Part shown: positions 43,195 through 54,832 of the stretch, one piece after another
Numbering within the stretch: position 1 is the first letter of the stretch
Layout of the letters: each line of letters begins with the position of its first letter
Assembly (NCBI GenBank): GCA_030159075.1
Contig: BROG01000921.1
Coordinates: 56,001-120,000, forward strand
DNA: 64,000 bases
Direction: 5' to 3'
DNA from: Atrina japonica
Taxonomy: Eukaryota > Mollusca > Bivalvia > Pterioida > Pinnidae
Position numbers and translations under genes: made by a program
The notes under the pieces: generated by a model
Seen by the model: the letters and a program-made list of their open reading frames with translations, nothing else
Database searches by the model: none
Told to the model about the DNA's origin: nothing

Positions 43195-43866
43195 AACAAA
43201 TATATGCAGACACACACGATAAATTAACAGCCAAGCTATACGACAAACTTAGTGAATTCGGTTTTCCTATTGTCAACTTTCTAAATTCAAGTAATAATAT
43301 CCCTTCTTTGCCTGCATATGGATTTTATATTTCGCAGGTGATCCAATATGCAAGCGCGTGTTCTACAAAGGAACACTCATTTACAGAGGTAAACTACTTA
43401 TTTATTGTAACCACAGGTTGTAATCACAGGGATATCGGTAATCTAGTTTAATGTCGACATTTTACAAATTTTACGGTCGGTATAACGATCTTGCTTACAG
43501 TGTTTCACAAAGTGAAATGATGATTTATCTGTTCGATATTGATTGTTGAATCGTCTTTACCGATTATCACGAGGATGCATTCCTCAATTATTTCAATTGA
43601 ATTTGTCTGTTGACTCGCGGTGGGCGAGTCCAGTCAACAGGGGATCCATGACACTTGATCCCACCTCTAGATCTTCAGAGGTCCATGTTTGTCCAGGACT
43701 TACCAGATTTTGATCCCACCTCTAGATCTTCAGAGGTCCATGTATGTCCAGTACTTACCAGATTTTGATCCCACCTCTAGATCTTCAGAGGTACATGTTT
43801 GTCCAGTACTTACCAGATTTTGATCCCACCTCTAGATCTACAGAGGTCCATGCTTGTCCAGTGTTT
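43195..43866 (+). pseudogene. Penelope-like retroelement, 3' end fragment
   Basis: The frame from 43209 encodes KLYDKLSEFGFPIVNF, then PAYGFYISQVIQYASAC, which matches the C-terminal end of the reverse transcriptase region in the family represented by the minus-strand copy at 44060-46480. Stops and frameshifts follow. The tail (43657-43866) holds about four copies of a 57-bp unit (GATCCCACCTCTAGATCTTC, GTCCATGTTTGTCCAG), a tandem expansion of the element's 3' non-coding sequence. Confidence 0.75.
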
Positions 43867-44059
43867 AAACTGGATTGTACGTCAAAATTAATTCTGTGTT
43901 AGACTCGTCTCTAATTTGTTACTAATTGTAATAATTTCTGAGATGTTATGTCTTCCTGTTCTTTTAAATCCACACAAAAGCCCTGAAATTTTCTTTTATA
44001 TTCGTTCTCGTATTTCAGGGCAAAAAGGTAAAACTTCTATAGAAGTATAAAAAAAACTT

Positions 44060-46480
44060 CAGATACCAATGTACAAATCAACAGAATGTCCAGGACACAG
44101 ATACAAATCCGGCAAAAATGGACAAACACGGACCTCTAGAAACTAAGAGGTGGGATCAGGTGCCATGGAGGAGTAAGCATCCCCTGTCGACCGGTCACAC
44201 CCGTTGTGAGTCCACAGTCGAGTCCACTGAAACATGTGAGGAGTGTATCCTCGTCACAATTGGTACAGACGTCTCAACAACCGCCAACGAAAAGGCAACT
44301 CAACATTTCACTTAGTGAAACAGTAGTCGCAAACAAGACTATTATACCGACCGTAAAATTTGCGGAACGTTGACATTAAACGCGGTTTTCGATATCCCTG
44401 TGTCAATAATTTGTCAGTGAGTAGTTTACCTCTGTATATGAAATCTTCATATGTTGCACACGCCCTTGCATATCGGATCATTTGTGAAATATAAACTCCA
44501 TATGCGGGTGACTGAGGGATATTACCACTTAAATGTGGAAAATTTACGATGGGAAAGCCGAAATTGTCGCGTTTGTCGTATAGCTTAGTTGCTAATTACC
44601 CGTCTGTGTTTATATTAAGAAAAATGTCTAAGTATGAAGCGTGTGTGCTTGATTCTGTTGTATCTTTAATTTCTAGTTCGCTGGGATATATCGCATTGAC
44701 ATATGTATGAAAATTGTCATTATTAATTGACAAAACGTCGTCGATATATCTAAATGTCAAATTAAAGGACACCGCTAACTTTTTCTTCTTTTGATTCAGC
44801 ATAGGAATGCCGACAGTTTGTTGAAAGACCACGTCTCCGAACATTACAAATATATTGTCTATTAGAAATTCCAGCATGTTTTTTTATATCAACTTCAGAA
44901 TCAGAGTGGTGTTTGACGAAATAAGTATCCTGATAGCCAATCATTAGATATTTAAATTTTCGGGGACCACCTTTAGTGAAAAAACAGTTGTCTATGATAC
45001 TGAAAAGTCTTTCTTTTAATTTTTTATGTGGAATAGTAGTGTAAAGAGTAGAGAAGTCATAAGTTTTGGTACTGTGAATTCGAGAAAAATTGTGTGCCTT
45101 CAAGTTTTCTAAAAGCTGTTTAGAATTTTTAAGTATCCACATCTGATTTACACCGCTTCTGGAATAAGCAACTGTACAGTATTGTTGAAGTTTCTCCTTA
45201 ACGGCTGTCAATATCTTGGTAAGGAGTAAAAGATAAAGGTTTGGTAGAACATTTGCTGGATCCTGCTATGTATCTTTGCTTATATGGGGGTTTTATGAAG
45301 TTTAGGTATCCAATATAAATGTGGTAGCTCGAAATCGGTATCCGTTGTAGGTATATCAAATGAGCGTAATACGGACACGTGATTTTGAAGGATCTCGTCC
45401 TTTGAAAGTGAGCTACGTGTGTATGTAGGATTTCCAGAATTCGTATTAAACCCAAGTTCTTCTAATAAACAATTATAGTAATGTGCCTTACAAATAAAAA
45501 CTATATTATTTGAGGCTTTGTCTGCTGGTACCAGTACATATTGGTCATGTAATCTATCCATTTCAGTTACTACTTCTGGATCATTAAATACAGAGGGATA
45601 ACGTGTTTTCATAGTCCCTTTAAGTTTTCGAATACGAGATTTTATCAACCATCGTACGGCTTTCAGCAATTCAGACAAAGTGTCTGGTTCTACGTCTTCA
45701 TGTTTGGCCCATCGTCTGGCATAATCTTCGACAGAATCCATAACTAAACTGAAATTCTGACGCCAATTAAAGGAACGGGCTTCCCGGTATTTAGGGTCCC
45801 TTAAAATAAGATTTTTTAGGCTTTCATTTTCAACAATAGAAACGTCGCCGGTAATGACATGCCCGATAGTATTGTATTTGAAAGGAGATGAAGCACATGA
45901 ACATGTGACAGTGTTGTGTAGAAGATGGTTGATGTCTAGGCACTGCAAAACATGTTTGTAATTGAATAGCTTAGATGCGATGCTAGGTATATAGCTATAT
46001 GAAATGCAAGGCGTGGTCTTCAGTTTAAAATATGGTGAAATACAGGACTGAACTTTTTTGTGATTTAGAACATTGCCAATGTTTAAAGCGTCTATGCCTT
46101 TATTTGTAAATTTAAGTTTAAGGAAAAGACGTTTTCTGTTCAGAACAGTCATCGTTTGTAACGCGTGCAGGCTTAAACAGTCTGTGATAAGCGATGTCCA
46201 TTATAATGGAGTTCAGTATGTATTCTGGGGTAGAAGAATCCGTGTAGGGGTTCATTCTTGCTTCTTGAAAAAGTTTATTAATTTGTAAAAGGAACAGAAT
46301 AAAGTTTGCTGCGAATGTGATGAAGACCCAATTTTTTGTTAACGTAAGGTAAAAGAGATGAAAAAGTGACATCATGTATGTAGGGTCGGTTGTATGAACG
46401 ATGTCCGTGACTTCGTTTACGTCTTACGTTAGAATTAAAAAGTTCCATCACATAAACACCATCACACAGTGGGCTTGATA
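44060..46480 (-). pseudogene. Penelope-like retroelement, degraded reverse transcriptase
   Basis: Minus-strand blocks in order, across frameshifts: DKASNNIVFICKAHYYNCLL and LYWIPKLHK (45280-46152); PYKQRYIAGSSKCSTKPLS (~45290-45220); VNQMWILKNSKQLLENLK and DFSTLYTTIPHKKLKERL (~45150-45000); MLEFLIDNIFVMFGD, VFQQTVGIPM, FRYIDDVLSINN and LEIKDTTESS (44596-44877). The FRYIDDVLS block is the catalytic Asp-containing motif. A piece after VGIPM appears deleted: the usual G-T-N-C-A-P and downstream Leu-rich stretch are replaced by LNQKKKKLAV. Not functional. Assignment to Penelope-like elements, rather than another retroelement class, is from memory. Confidence 0.75.
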
Positions 46481-46945
46481 GATTGCCTACACTTTGGATA
46501 TTAGGGAGAGAATGACAACATAGAATCTAGCATGTTGATTTAGACTGGATTTAAAAGAACGCCAAAATAAAAAGGAGGGCAACAAAACACCATTTTCTGT
46601 CCATGGTAGGTCTTTATGTCATCAAAGATAACAGGAAGTGTTCAATTAATGTCTAACGCTGTTTGAAGAACCCATTCAGAGGAAATAAACAAACAGGAAG
46701 TTCTTGTTATAATTCAATTATAATATATGAAATTATGTAATATACGGAAGTTTTCTCTTTGACGATATGTCACGATACTTCACATTGATAGTATATATAT
46801 TTATCATATGATCTGTGTTATGCAGCTTCATAACAGATTACATAAATATTTATATGTAACACGTGTAATAAAGCCTAGCTGCGATTTGATTGGCTAATAT
46901 GCAGCTAACTGAACTACTTTTATTCATTTCGTACGCAGACTTCAT

Positions 46946-47040
46946 AAATCTGAAGGTTGGCAATGACGTCACTTCATTCATCTGAAGGTTGGCGATGACG
47001 TCACTTCATTCATCTGAAGGTTGGCGATGACGTCACTTGG
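46946..47040. repeat. 32-bp tandem repeat x 3, each with TGACGTCA
   Basis: Units at 46951, 46983 and 47015 (TGAAGGTTGGCGATGACGTC). Each contains the palindrome TGACGTCA (46964, 46996, 47028), the consensus for CREB/ATF binding. About 1.3 kb 3' of the receptor gene, so regulatory meaning is uncertain. Confidence 0.9.
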
Positions 47041-48127
<1,087 letters not shown>

Positions 48128-48430
48128 GTGTTCACCTTTATAGCACGCTAAAGTTCTGAAGACAAATTTCTTTGTCTGGATGGTTTTGCAGATATGGAAA
48201 TTCGATTGTTCACCTTTATAGCACGTTAAGTTCTGAAGACAGATTTCTTTGTCTGAATGGTTTTACAGAAGTGGAAATTCGATTGTTCACCTTTATAACA
48301 CATTAAAGTTCTGAAGACAGATTTCTTTGTCTGAATGGTTTTACAGAAGTGGAAATTCGATTGTTCACCTTTATAACACATTAGAGTTCTGAAGACAGAT
48401 TTCTTTGTCTAGATGGTTTTGCAGAAGTGG
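48128..48430. repeat. 78-bp tandem repeat covering the receptor's last codons and stop
   Basis: Four copies (anchors at 48151, 48228, 48306, 48384; spacing 77-78). The rightmost copy is the real end of the receptor gene: on the minus strand, the sequence encoding [10 protein letters not shown], then TAA and 3' flank. The other three, downstream in the gene's direction, repeat this coding tail and flank with point differences. Confidence 0.9.
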
Positions 48431-49428
48431 CTTTGGAAGAATCGGTTGTGTCGTTTGTGGACTCATTTGTTTTCGATCTCGTTCTCCTCCTGATTATTAT
48501 GAAAACGATCCCATTCAACAGACCTCCTACGTTTGAGAAGGTGGTGACGAACTGGAATAACGCAGTGGGAACAGGTCCAAGGAGTTGCCATCCACCATAC
48601 AATCCCATTGCCCACCATTGAATGAAAAATGCCAACACGAAAAGGGACATTGTCTGTGCTGCTTTGTGTGAGGCCTTTATCGATCTGGCTTTTCTGCCAA
48701 CTGAGTCCTTCAAATGCTTGCTTTCACTGTGGATTCTTTGCCAGGTTAAAACATACATAATGGTGTTAACAACTAGAACAGCAAGTAATGGTATCGTCGT
48801 GAATAGGATGTTTGCAATCTCGCCCTTAACGCCGTCGAAGTAACAGCTACAAAATTTCGAAAACACTGTTATGTACATTCATGTTGATATGTTCATTCAT
48901 GTTATTACATGTACATGAACTTTCTATGCAAGCATTCGGGAATATTTAGATTTACTTTTATTGTATACATATATGTATTACGTTATAAAATAGTGAATTT
49001 AACTTATATTGCAAGCAAGATTTTTGTACATCCAAATTCGTTAACGACAAAATTTTAAAATGTTTATATATAAGAAGGAATGTTGATCGAGTTTGTTATA
49101 AGCAGATTATATATAGTTCATTATAACGGTAGGTTTATTGAAAGGCCATTACTACCAGAATTATTGAATTACTTTAACAGTTGTACTAGTATCTATACTG
49201 TTGATGTATATGTATCAAAATACACGATATTGTTATACTGATAGTATAAATTTAATGCTTACCGAAAACAAAGAACGGCATAAAGTGGTGATACATGTAT
49301 AAAGAACTCTCGTTCTAATTATTCGTTAGTCGTCATATGACATCCAAATACGCGTGTTTTACACGTGAGTGTCGTCATCCATCCATCCATCCATCCAGCC
49401 TTCCTTCCATCCATCCGTCCATCCATCC

Positions 49429-49495
<67 letters not shown>

Positions 49496-49542
49496 CGTTT
49501 GTCTATCTGTCCGCCCGTCCATCCATCCATCCATCAATCCAC

Positions 49543-49574
<32 letters not shown>

Positions 49575-50175
49575 ATATCTATCTTTCTTTCTTTCTTTCA
49601 TTCATTCATCGTTTCTTTACTTACAAGGCTCCATTGGGTCCTAGAGTATCTGCTACAGATGCCAGTATTCCTGCCGCAAAAGGTACGCCAAAGGTATAGG
49701 CCAACAGTCTCCAATCCCATCGTCCGTAGTTGATCTGCTTGCGGAAATATATAAGTACAAACGCATTAATGGCAACCATGTTGACCATCAAAACCTGGGC
49801 ACTTATGAACTCCAACAACATCAAACCATAGAAAACACAAAGTTCTTTTGGATAAACATGATCACGTGTTAACAAGATGTGCATGTGATCCAGTGTGTGT
49901 GCAATATTAAAGAGCCCATCGCAAAAGGCGAGGTAAACAACAAATCGTTGACTTCTTGTCCACGAATAAAATTTTCTGAAACTCTGATCAGTAAATGAGA
50001 CTATCAAAACAGCAACAGCAGAGCATAGTCCCACGAAAATACAAACTAGAGCAGGTATATGTAAGGCATAAAACTGTTGGTTCTCAATTCCGTATACTGG
50101 AAGATCATAGCCAGATTGTCGGGTCTTGAAATCCTGATCCAAATCTCTTGTGGAATTTGTTGAATTAATTTCCAT
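48381..50175 (-). CDS. Seven-transmembrane G protein-coupled receptor, two exons, complete
   Basis: Exon 1 is 50175-49625 (ATG at 50175; donor GAGCCTT|GTAAGTAAAG); exon 2 is 48846-48381 (acceptor CGAAATTTTGTAG). Joined it is 338 residues. An N-terminal tail of ~35 residues with N-glycosylation sites (NST near residue 4) precedes seven hydrophobic helices: TM1 [20 protein letters not shown]3 after a conserved-type Cys (KELCVFYG), TM4 [20 protein letters not shown]5 [22 protein letters not shown]6 [20 protein letters not shown]7 [20 protein letters not shown] Cys in loop 2 (CYFDG, at the splice junction) could pair with the TM3 Cys. The Ser/Thr-rich C-tail suits arrestin or kinase control. No rhodopsin-class DRY or NPxxY is seen; the layout recalls cAMP-receptor-like (Dictyostelium CAR-type) or GPR157-like orphans. 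The ligand is unknown. Confidence 0.87.
49377..49610. repeat. (ATCC)n/(ATCT)n microsatellite in the receptor intron
   Basis: CATC, then TATC tetranucleotides with CTTT at the right end; begins about 15 bp from the exon 1 donor. Plus-strand frames in this block (Ile/Ser/Tyr/Leu runs) are artefacts. Confidence 0.96.
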
Positions 50176-50494
50176 TTCAGAATCTCCCTTCTCTTAATTT
50201 ACGTGAACTTCTATAAAAGATAAATATCAAATGATAAGATAGAACTTGAATAACTAATCCTTTTGTTCATACTAAAACAATACACCATGTTGGAACAAAA
50301 ATAATGGGTACATTTAAAATGTGCACTTTCAAAGTTTTCACATGATAAATTAATATTTTAACGTAAATTTATTTATTTTTTTTTTTTGACATGGCAACAT
50401 CGAATTAAAAGAATAAAATAACTGAATAGCATATTAGCCGTTATTTTTTGTATGAGTATATTATGTACAAAAATGCTTTAACCGACCAACAAGG

Positions 50495-51010
50495 GACACT
50501 TACTCCTCCTTGACACCTGGTCCTTCCGCTGGATCTTCCCAAGGTCCGTGTTTGTCAAATGTTCACCAGCGTTGTCTTTTGGACACCTGACGGTTAATAC
50601 TTTGATATTTGTTTTTGTCCAATGTTCACCAATTTTGTATAATGTATCTTGGACCACCTGACGGTTAATACTTTAGTATCTGTAGTTGACCAAAGTTCAC
50701 CAAATTTTATAATGTATCTTGGACCACCTGACGGTTAATACTTTGGTATCTGTAGTTGACCAATGTTCACCAAATTTTATAATGTCTCTTGGACCACCTG
50801 ACGGTTAATACTTTGGTATCTGTGTTTGTCCAATGTTCACCAAATTTTATAATGTCTCTTGGACCACCTGACGGTTAATACTTTGAAATCTGTGGTTTTC
50901 CAATGTTCACCAAATTTTATAATGTCTCTTGGACCACCTGACGGTTAATATTTTGGTATCTGTATTTGTCCAATGTTTACCAGATTTGTCTCTTGGATCA
51001 CTTGACCATT
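50495..51010 (+). repeat. 70-bp tandem array derived from a Penelope-like 3' tail
   Basis: The left end (CACTTACTCCTCCTTGACAC and GGTCCGTGTTTGTC) matches the 3' non-coding tail of the element at 44060-44200. About seven copies of a 70-bp unit follow (GGACCACCTGACGGTTAATA, GTCCAATGTTCACCAAATTT). So another insertion of this family ends here and its tail has been tandemly amplified, as at 43657. Confidence 0.75.
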
Positions 51011-51569
51011 AACACTTTAGTACCTGTGATTTTTACATCATAGGTTTTATTCGCGCATTTTATTAATTGGGAATTGGAATTTCAAAAAATCCAACAAACG
51101 ATATGTTTCAATCAGTAAGAGTATTTTACGAGAAAAAGAATGATAAATAGATCCTTATGATGTCAGTGCAATATAGTGGGTTGTCTATCAACTTTCCCCC
51201 AATGGGCTGGTATTTCCTTGACGGTTCGACTTTTTCAAAAAGGACAAAAAATATTTTTATCTTTGGCTTGGAGTAAGAAAGCAATTACTTACGTTTGATG
51301 TCCCTTCTGTAGTCGACTGTGTAGTCGTTTAAACTGTTTACTTTAGACTAAAACAGCGGATATAGATATGCTATTTTCAAGTACTTGTAGCATAGTGATG
51401 TATTTCGACGAATGATAGAGTCCGGAAGTTTGTTGACACGAACGTAAAAAAGCCTGTCTCAGTGTCTCCTTTTGCATCCGATTTTAACATTTTAGATTCA
51501 TAATAATACCTGTCAGATGCAATACCAAAACAGACGTAATATCTATGAGATGTGATACCTAACAAACGT
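51011..51569. other. No recognisable gene
   Basis: Intergenic; the 5' flank of the receptor lies around 50200-51400. No TATA or other core promoter could be assigned. Confidence 0.5.
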
Positions 51570-52305
51570 AATTCCTACCATATGCAATACCTGTCAGATG
51601 TAACACTTATCAGATGTAATACCTATCAGATGTAATACCTACCAGACGTAATACCTGTCAGATGTAATACCTATCAGACGTAATACCTGTCGGATGTAAG
51701 ACATGTCAGACGTAATACCTATCAGATGTAATACCTGTCAGATGTAATACCTATCAGATGTAATACCTATCAGATGTAACACCTATCAGATGTAATACCT
51801 ACCATACGTAATACCTACCAGACGTAATACATATCAGACGTAATACCTGTCGGATGTAATACCTGTCGGATGTAATACCTATCAGATGTAATACCTGTCA
51901 GATGTAATACCTGTCAGATGTAATACCTGTCGGATGTAATACCTATCAGATGTAATACCTGTCAGATGTAATACCTGTCAGATGTAATACCTATCAGATG
52001 TAATACCTGTCGGATGTAATACCTATTAGATGTTATACCTATCAGATGTAATACCTATCAGATGTAATACCTGTCGGATGTAATACCTATCAGATGTAAT
52101 ACCTGTCGGATGTAATACCTGTCAGATGTAATACCTGTCAGATGTAATACCTATCAGATGTAATACCTATAGGATGTAATACCTGTCAGACGTAATACAT
52201 GTCGGATGTAATACCTATCAGATGTAATACCTGTTAGATGTAATACCTGTCAGACGTAATACCTATCAGATGTAATACCTCTCAGATGTAATATCTGTAA
52301 AATTA
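51555..52305. repeat. 16-bp tandem array
   Basis: About 46 copies of CAGATGTAATACCTGT with CGGATG, AGACG and CCTAT variants. Confidence 0.96.
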
Positions 52306-53229
52306 GTAAATGAAAGAATGATAATAAATCATATTGTATTCAAAACTTTATTAAGTTTAAACGTGTAATGAAAATTGTATGCATTATTTTATTCCAAATG
52401 TGTACATTTGGTAGAAAAAGTAAAAATCTAGATATTGTAAAATACAAAAACTGACCATAGCTCAACACCAGCACAAAATGTCACGAATATCATAAAATTG
52501 ACCATAAAGTGGTGTCTATAACAATCTAGTGAATATGTAAATTATGTAAGAATAGAGAAAATGTATGAAGGCGGTATCAATCTTCGAGTGTCGTGGATGT
52601 CGACTTATTACTTTATTGAAGGGTCCTTAGCAATGGATGTCCAAAAACAATTGCTTCACTTTTTGTGAAAATTGCTGGAGAAACGAAGTTTAGAAATGAT
52701 TAACTCGACCATAATTATTTTTATATGCATGCTACACTGAACCTTACCCTATTTGCACAAAATATATAGGAATATACGAGGTTTTATGCATGTGTACATC
52801 TCTTATTTGTTATTGTTCATAAACCTAAATAATAAAAACGAATTAATATTAAAAATACAAATATAGCTTATGTCCCTTTATCTACACACATATACTGAAA
52901 ATTTGGTCAGATCAGAGTCAATATTTTGTTTTTTCTCATGATCGGCAAACACTTCTTACAATATAGAATAGTTATAAGATAAATTGTATATATCTATATA
53001 GAACAATAGAACAAACACCGACCCTTAGTGTTGGACGAAGAATGGGGAAATAATCAGCGTCTTAAAATGTATTACGCCCAGGTATGCTACCGTTTAACTC
53101 AATAATTTACTTATGAATAAATCTGAAAAAATTTCCAACTTGGCGTACTCACATTTTAGTATTAGCCAAAGTACGTTTTAATCTTCTTGGTACCATACCC
53201 CGTTTTGACACCGTCTCCTCTCAAGTCCG
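52306..53229. other. No recognisable gene
   Basis: AT-rich intergenic sequence; nothing recognised. Confidence 0.5.
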
Positions 53230-53700
53230 ATAACTTGTTTACTGTATACCTGTATAACTCTATGATCTACTGTCTACCTGTATAACTATGATCTACTGTC
53301 TACCTGTATAACTCTATGATCTACTGTCTACCTGTATAACTCTATGATCTACTGTCTACCTGTGTAACTCTATGATCTACTGTAAACTTGTATAACTCTA
53401 TGATCTACTGTCTACCTGTATAACTCTATGATATACTCCCTACCCGTATAACTCTATGATCTACTGTCTACCTGTATAACTCTATGATCTACTGTCTACC
53501 TGTATAACTCTATGATCTACTGTCTACCTGTATAACTCTATGATCTACTGTAAACCTGTATAACTCTATGATCTACTGTAAACCTGTATAACTCTATAAT
53601 GTACTGTCTACCTGTATAACTCTATGAACTACTGTCTACCTGTATAACTCTATGATCTACTGTCTACCTGTATAACTCTATGATCTACTGTATACTTGTA
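53230..53700. repeat. 28-bp tandem array
   Basis: About 16 copies of a unit with GATCTACTGTCTACCTGTAT and AACTCTAT; the first starts near TACTGTATACCTGTATAACT. Confidence 0.96.
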
Positions 53701-54402
53701 CAATTTTCGCTCCCGTTTAATTTTCGCCCTAATGTGAGAAGGAGAATTAGGAGAATTTAAAATGAAAACTAATTTTTTGTTTTATGGACATAGAGGCTAT
53801 CCATAAGACTGGCGATATAGGGGTCAATTTTATACGGAATGAATGTTTTCTATCATAAAAAAAGCCCAAATAAGCAGGTGGCGAAAATTTCTAGGTAAAG
53901 AGTATACACGTATATAGTGTTTAACAACAAGTATATGTAGGAAATGGATGGATCACAAAATGACAACAGAACATTTAAAAGTTTGTGACTCTGGGGATGA
54001 AATGATTTAATGCAAAACGATGCATCACAAATTCCACTGCATCATTCTATCATACCCGTCGTTTTATATGGCGTCGATAGTACGTGTATAATATTGATGT
54101 CCTGTTCACCTCCATCTCAATATTTGTCTCTTCGTTAACGCACATCTTTTTTTTTTTTTTGGTTTATTTGCAGTCTTTTGTTTTCTCTTTGTGACATCCC
54201 TTTGCAAACTTGATCAAGAGCCAAATCACCCCAAGGTACTGAACTCATAAAACTGAATACTTTTTTAAGGTGGTAGCGACTGTAGATATCGTCTGGTAAT
54301 TAAAATTTATACCATGTGACCACACCATGTGACGTAGAAATCTGAGCACGTGATGATGCTTTCTCGAATTGTTTCCTTTTTATCAGCCAGCGTTCACTTG
54401 TA
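53701..54402. other. 3' flank of the channel gene
   Basis: No exon, array or element recognised. The channel's 3' UTR and polyadenylation site should lie here if the stop in the 54403 exon is used. Confidence 0.45.
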
Positions 54403-54754
54403 TCAACTTACAGCATTATCCTTGTTTATTTTCAAGTAATACAACCAAAAACCAAGATTAAATAGCAAAAAGGAGAGCGGAAACACTACTCTGGATATAC
54501 GGTCAACTCTTCGTGCTCGTCTTTTGAAGTCAATTTTTTTCAGAATCGGCATCATGGGGTTCGGACATTTCTGAAATATAATTTTATATAAAGATAAGGT
54601 GAAAATATTTCTCTTCAATTAAAGTTTTGTAATGATAAAGAGCCAGAACAAGTATTGAAATATTAAATTTATATTAAGTATTTACTAATGAACTAGGTAT
54701 TATTCAGCATTCTTTTGAAATGGACAAGATATACTAGGGAGATTGAACATTTAC

Positions 54755-54832
<78 letters not shown>

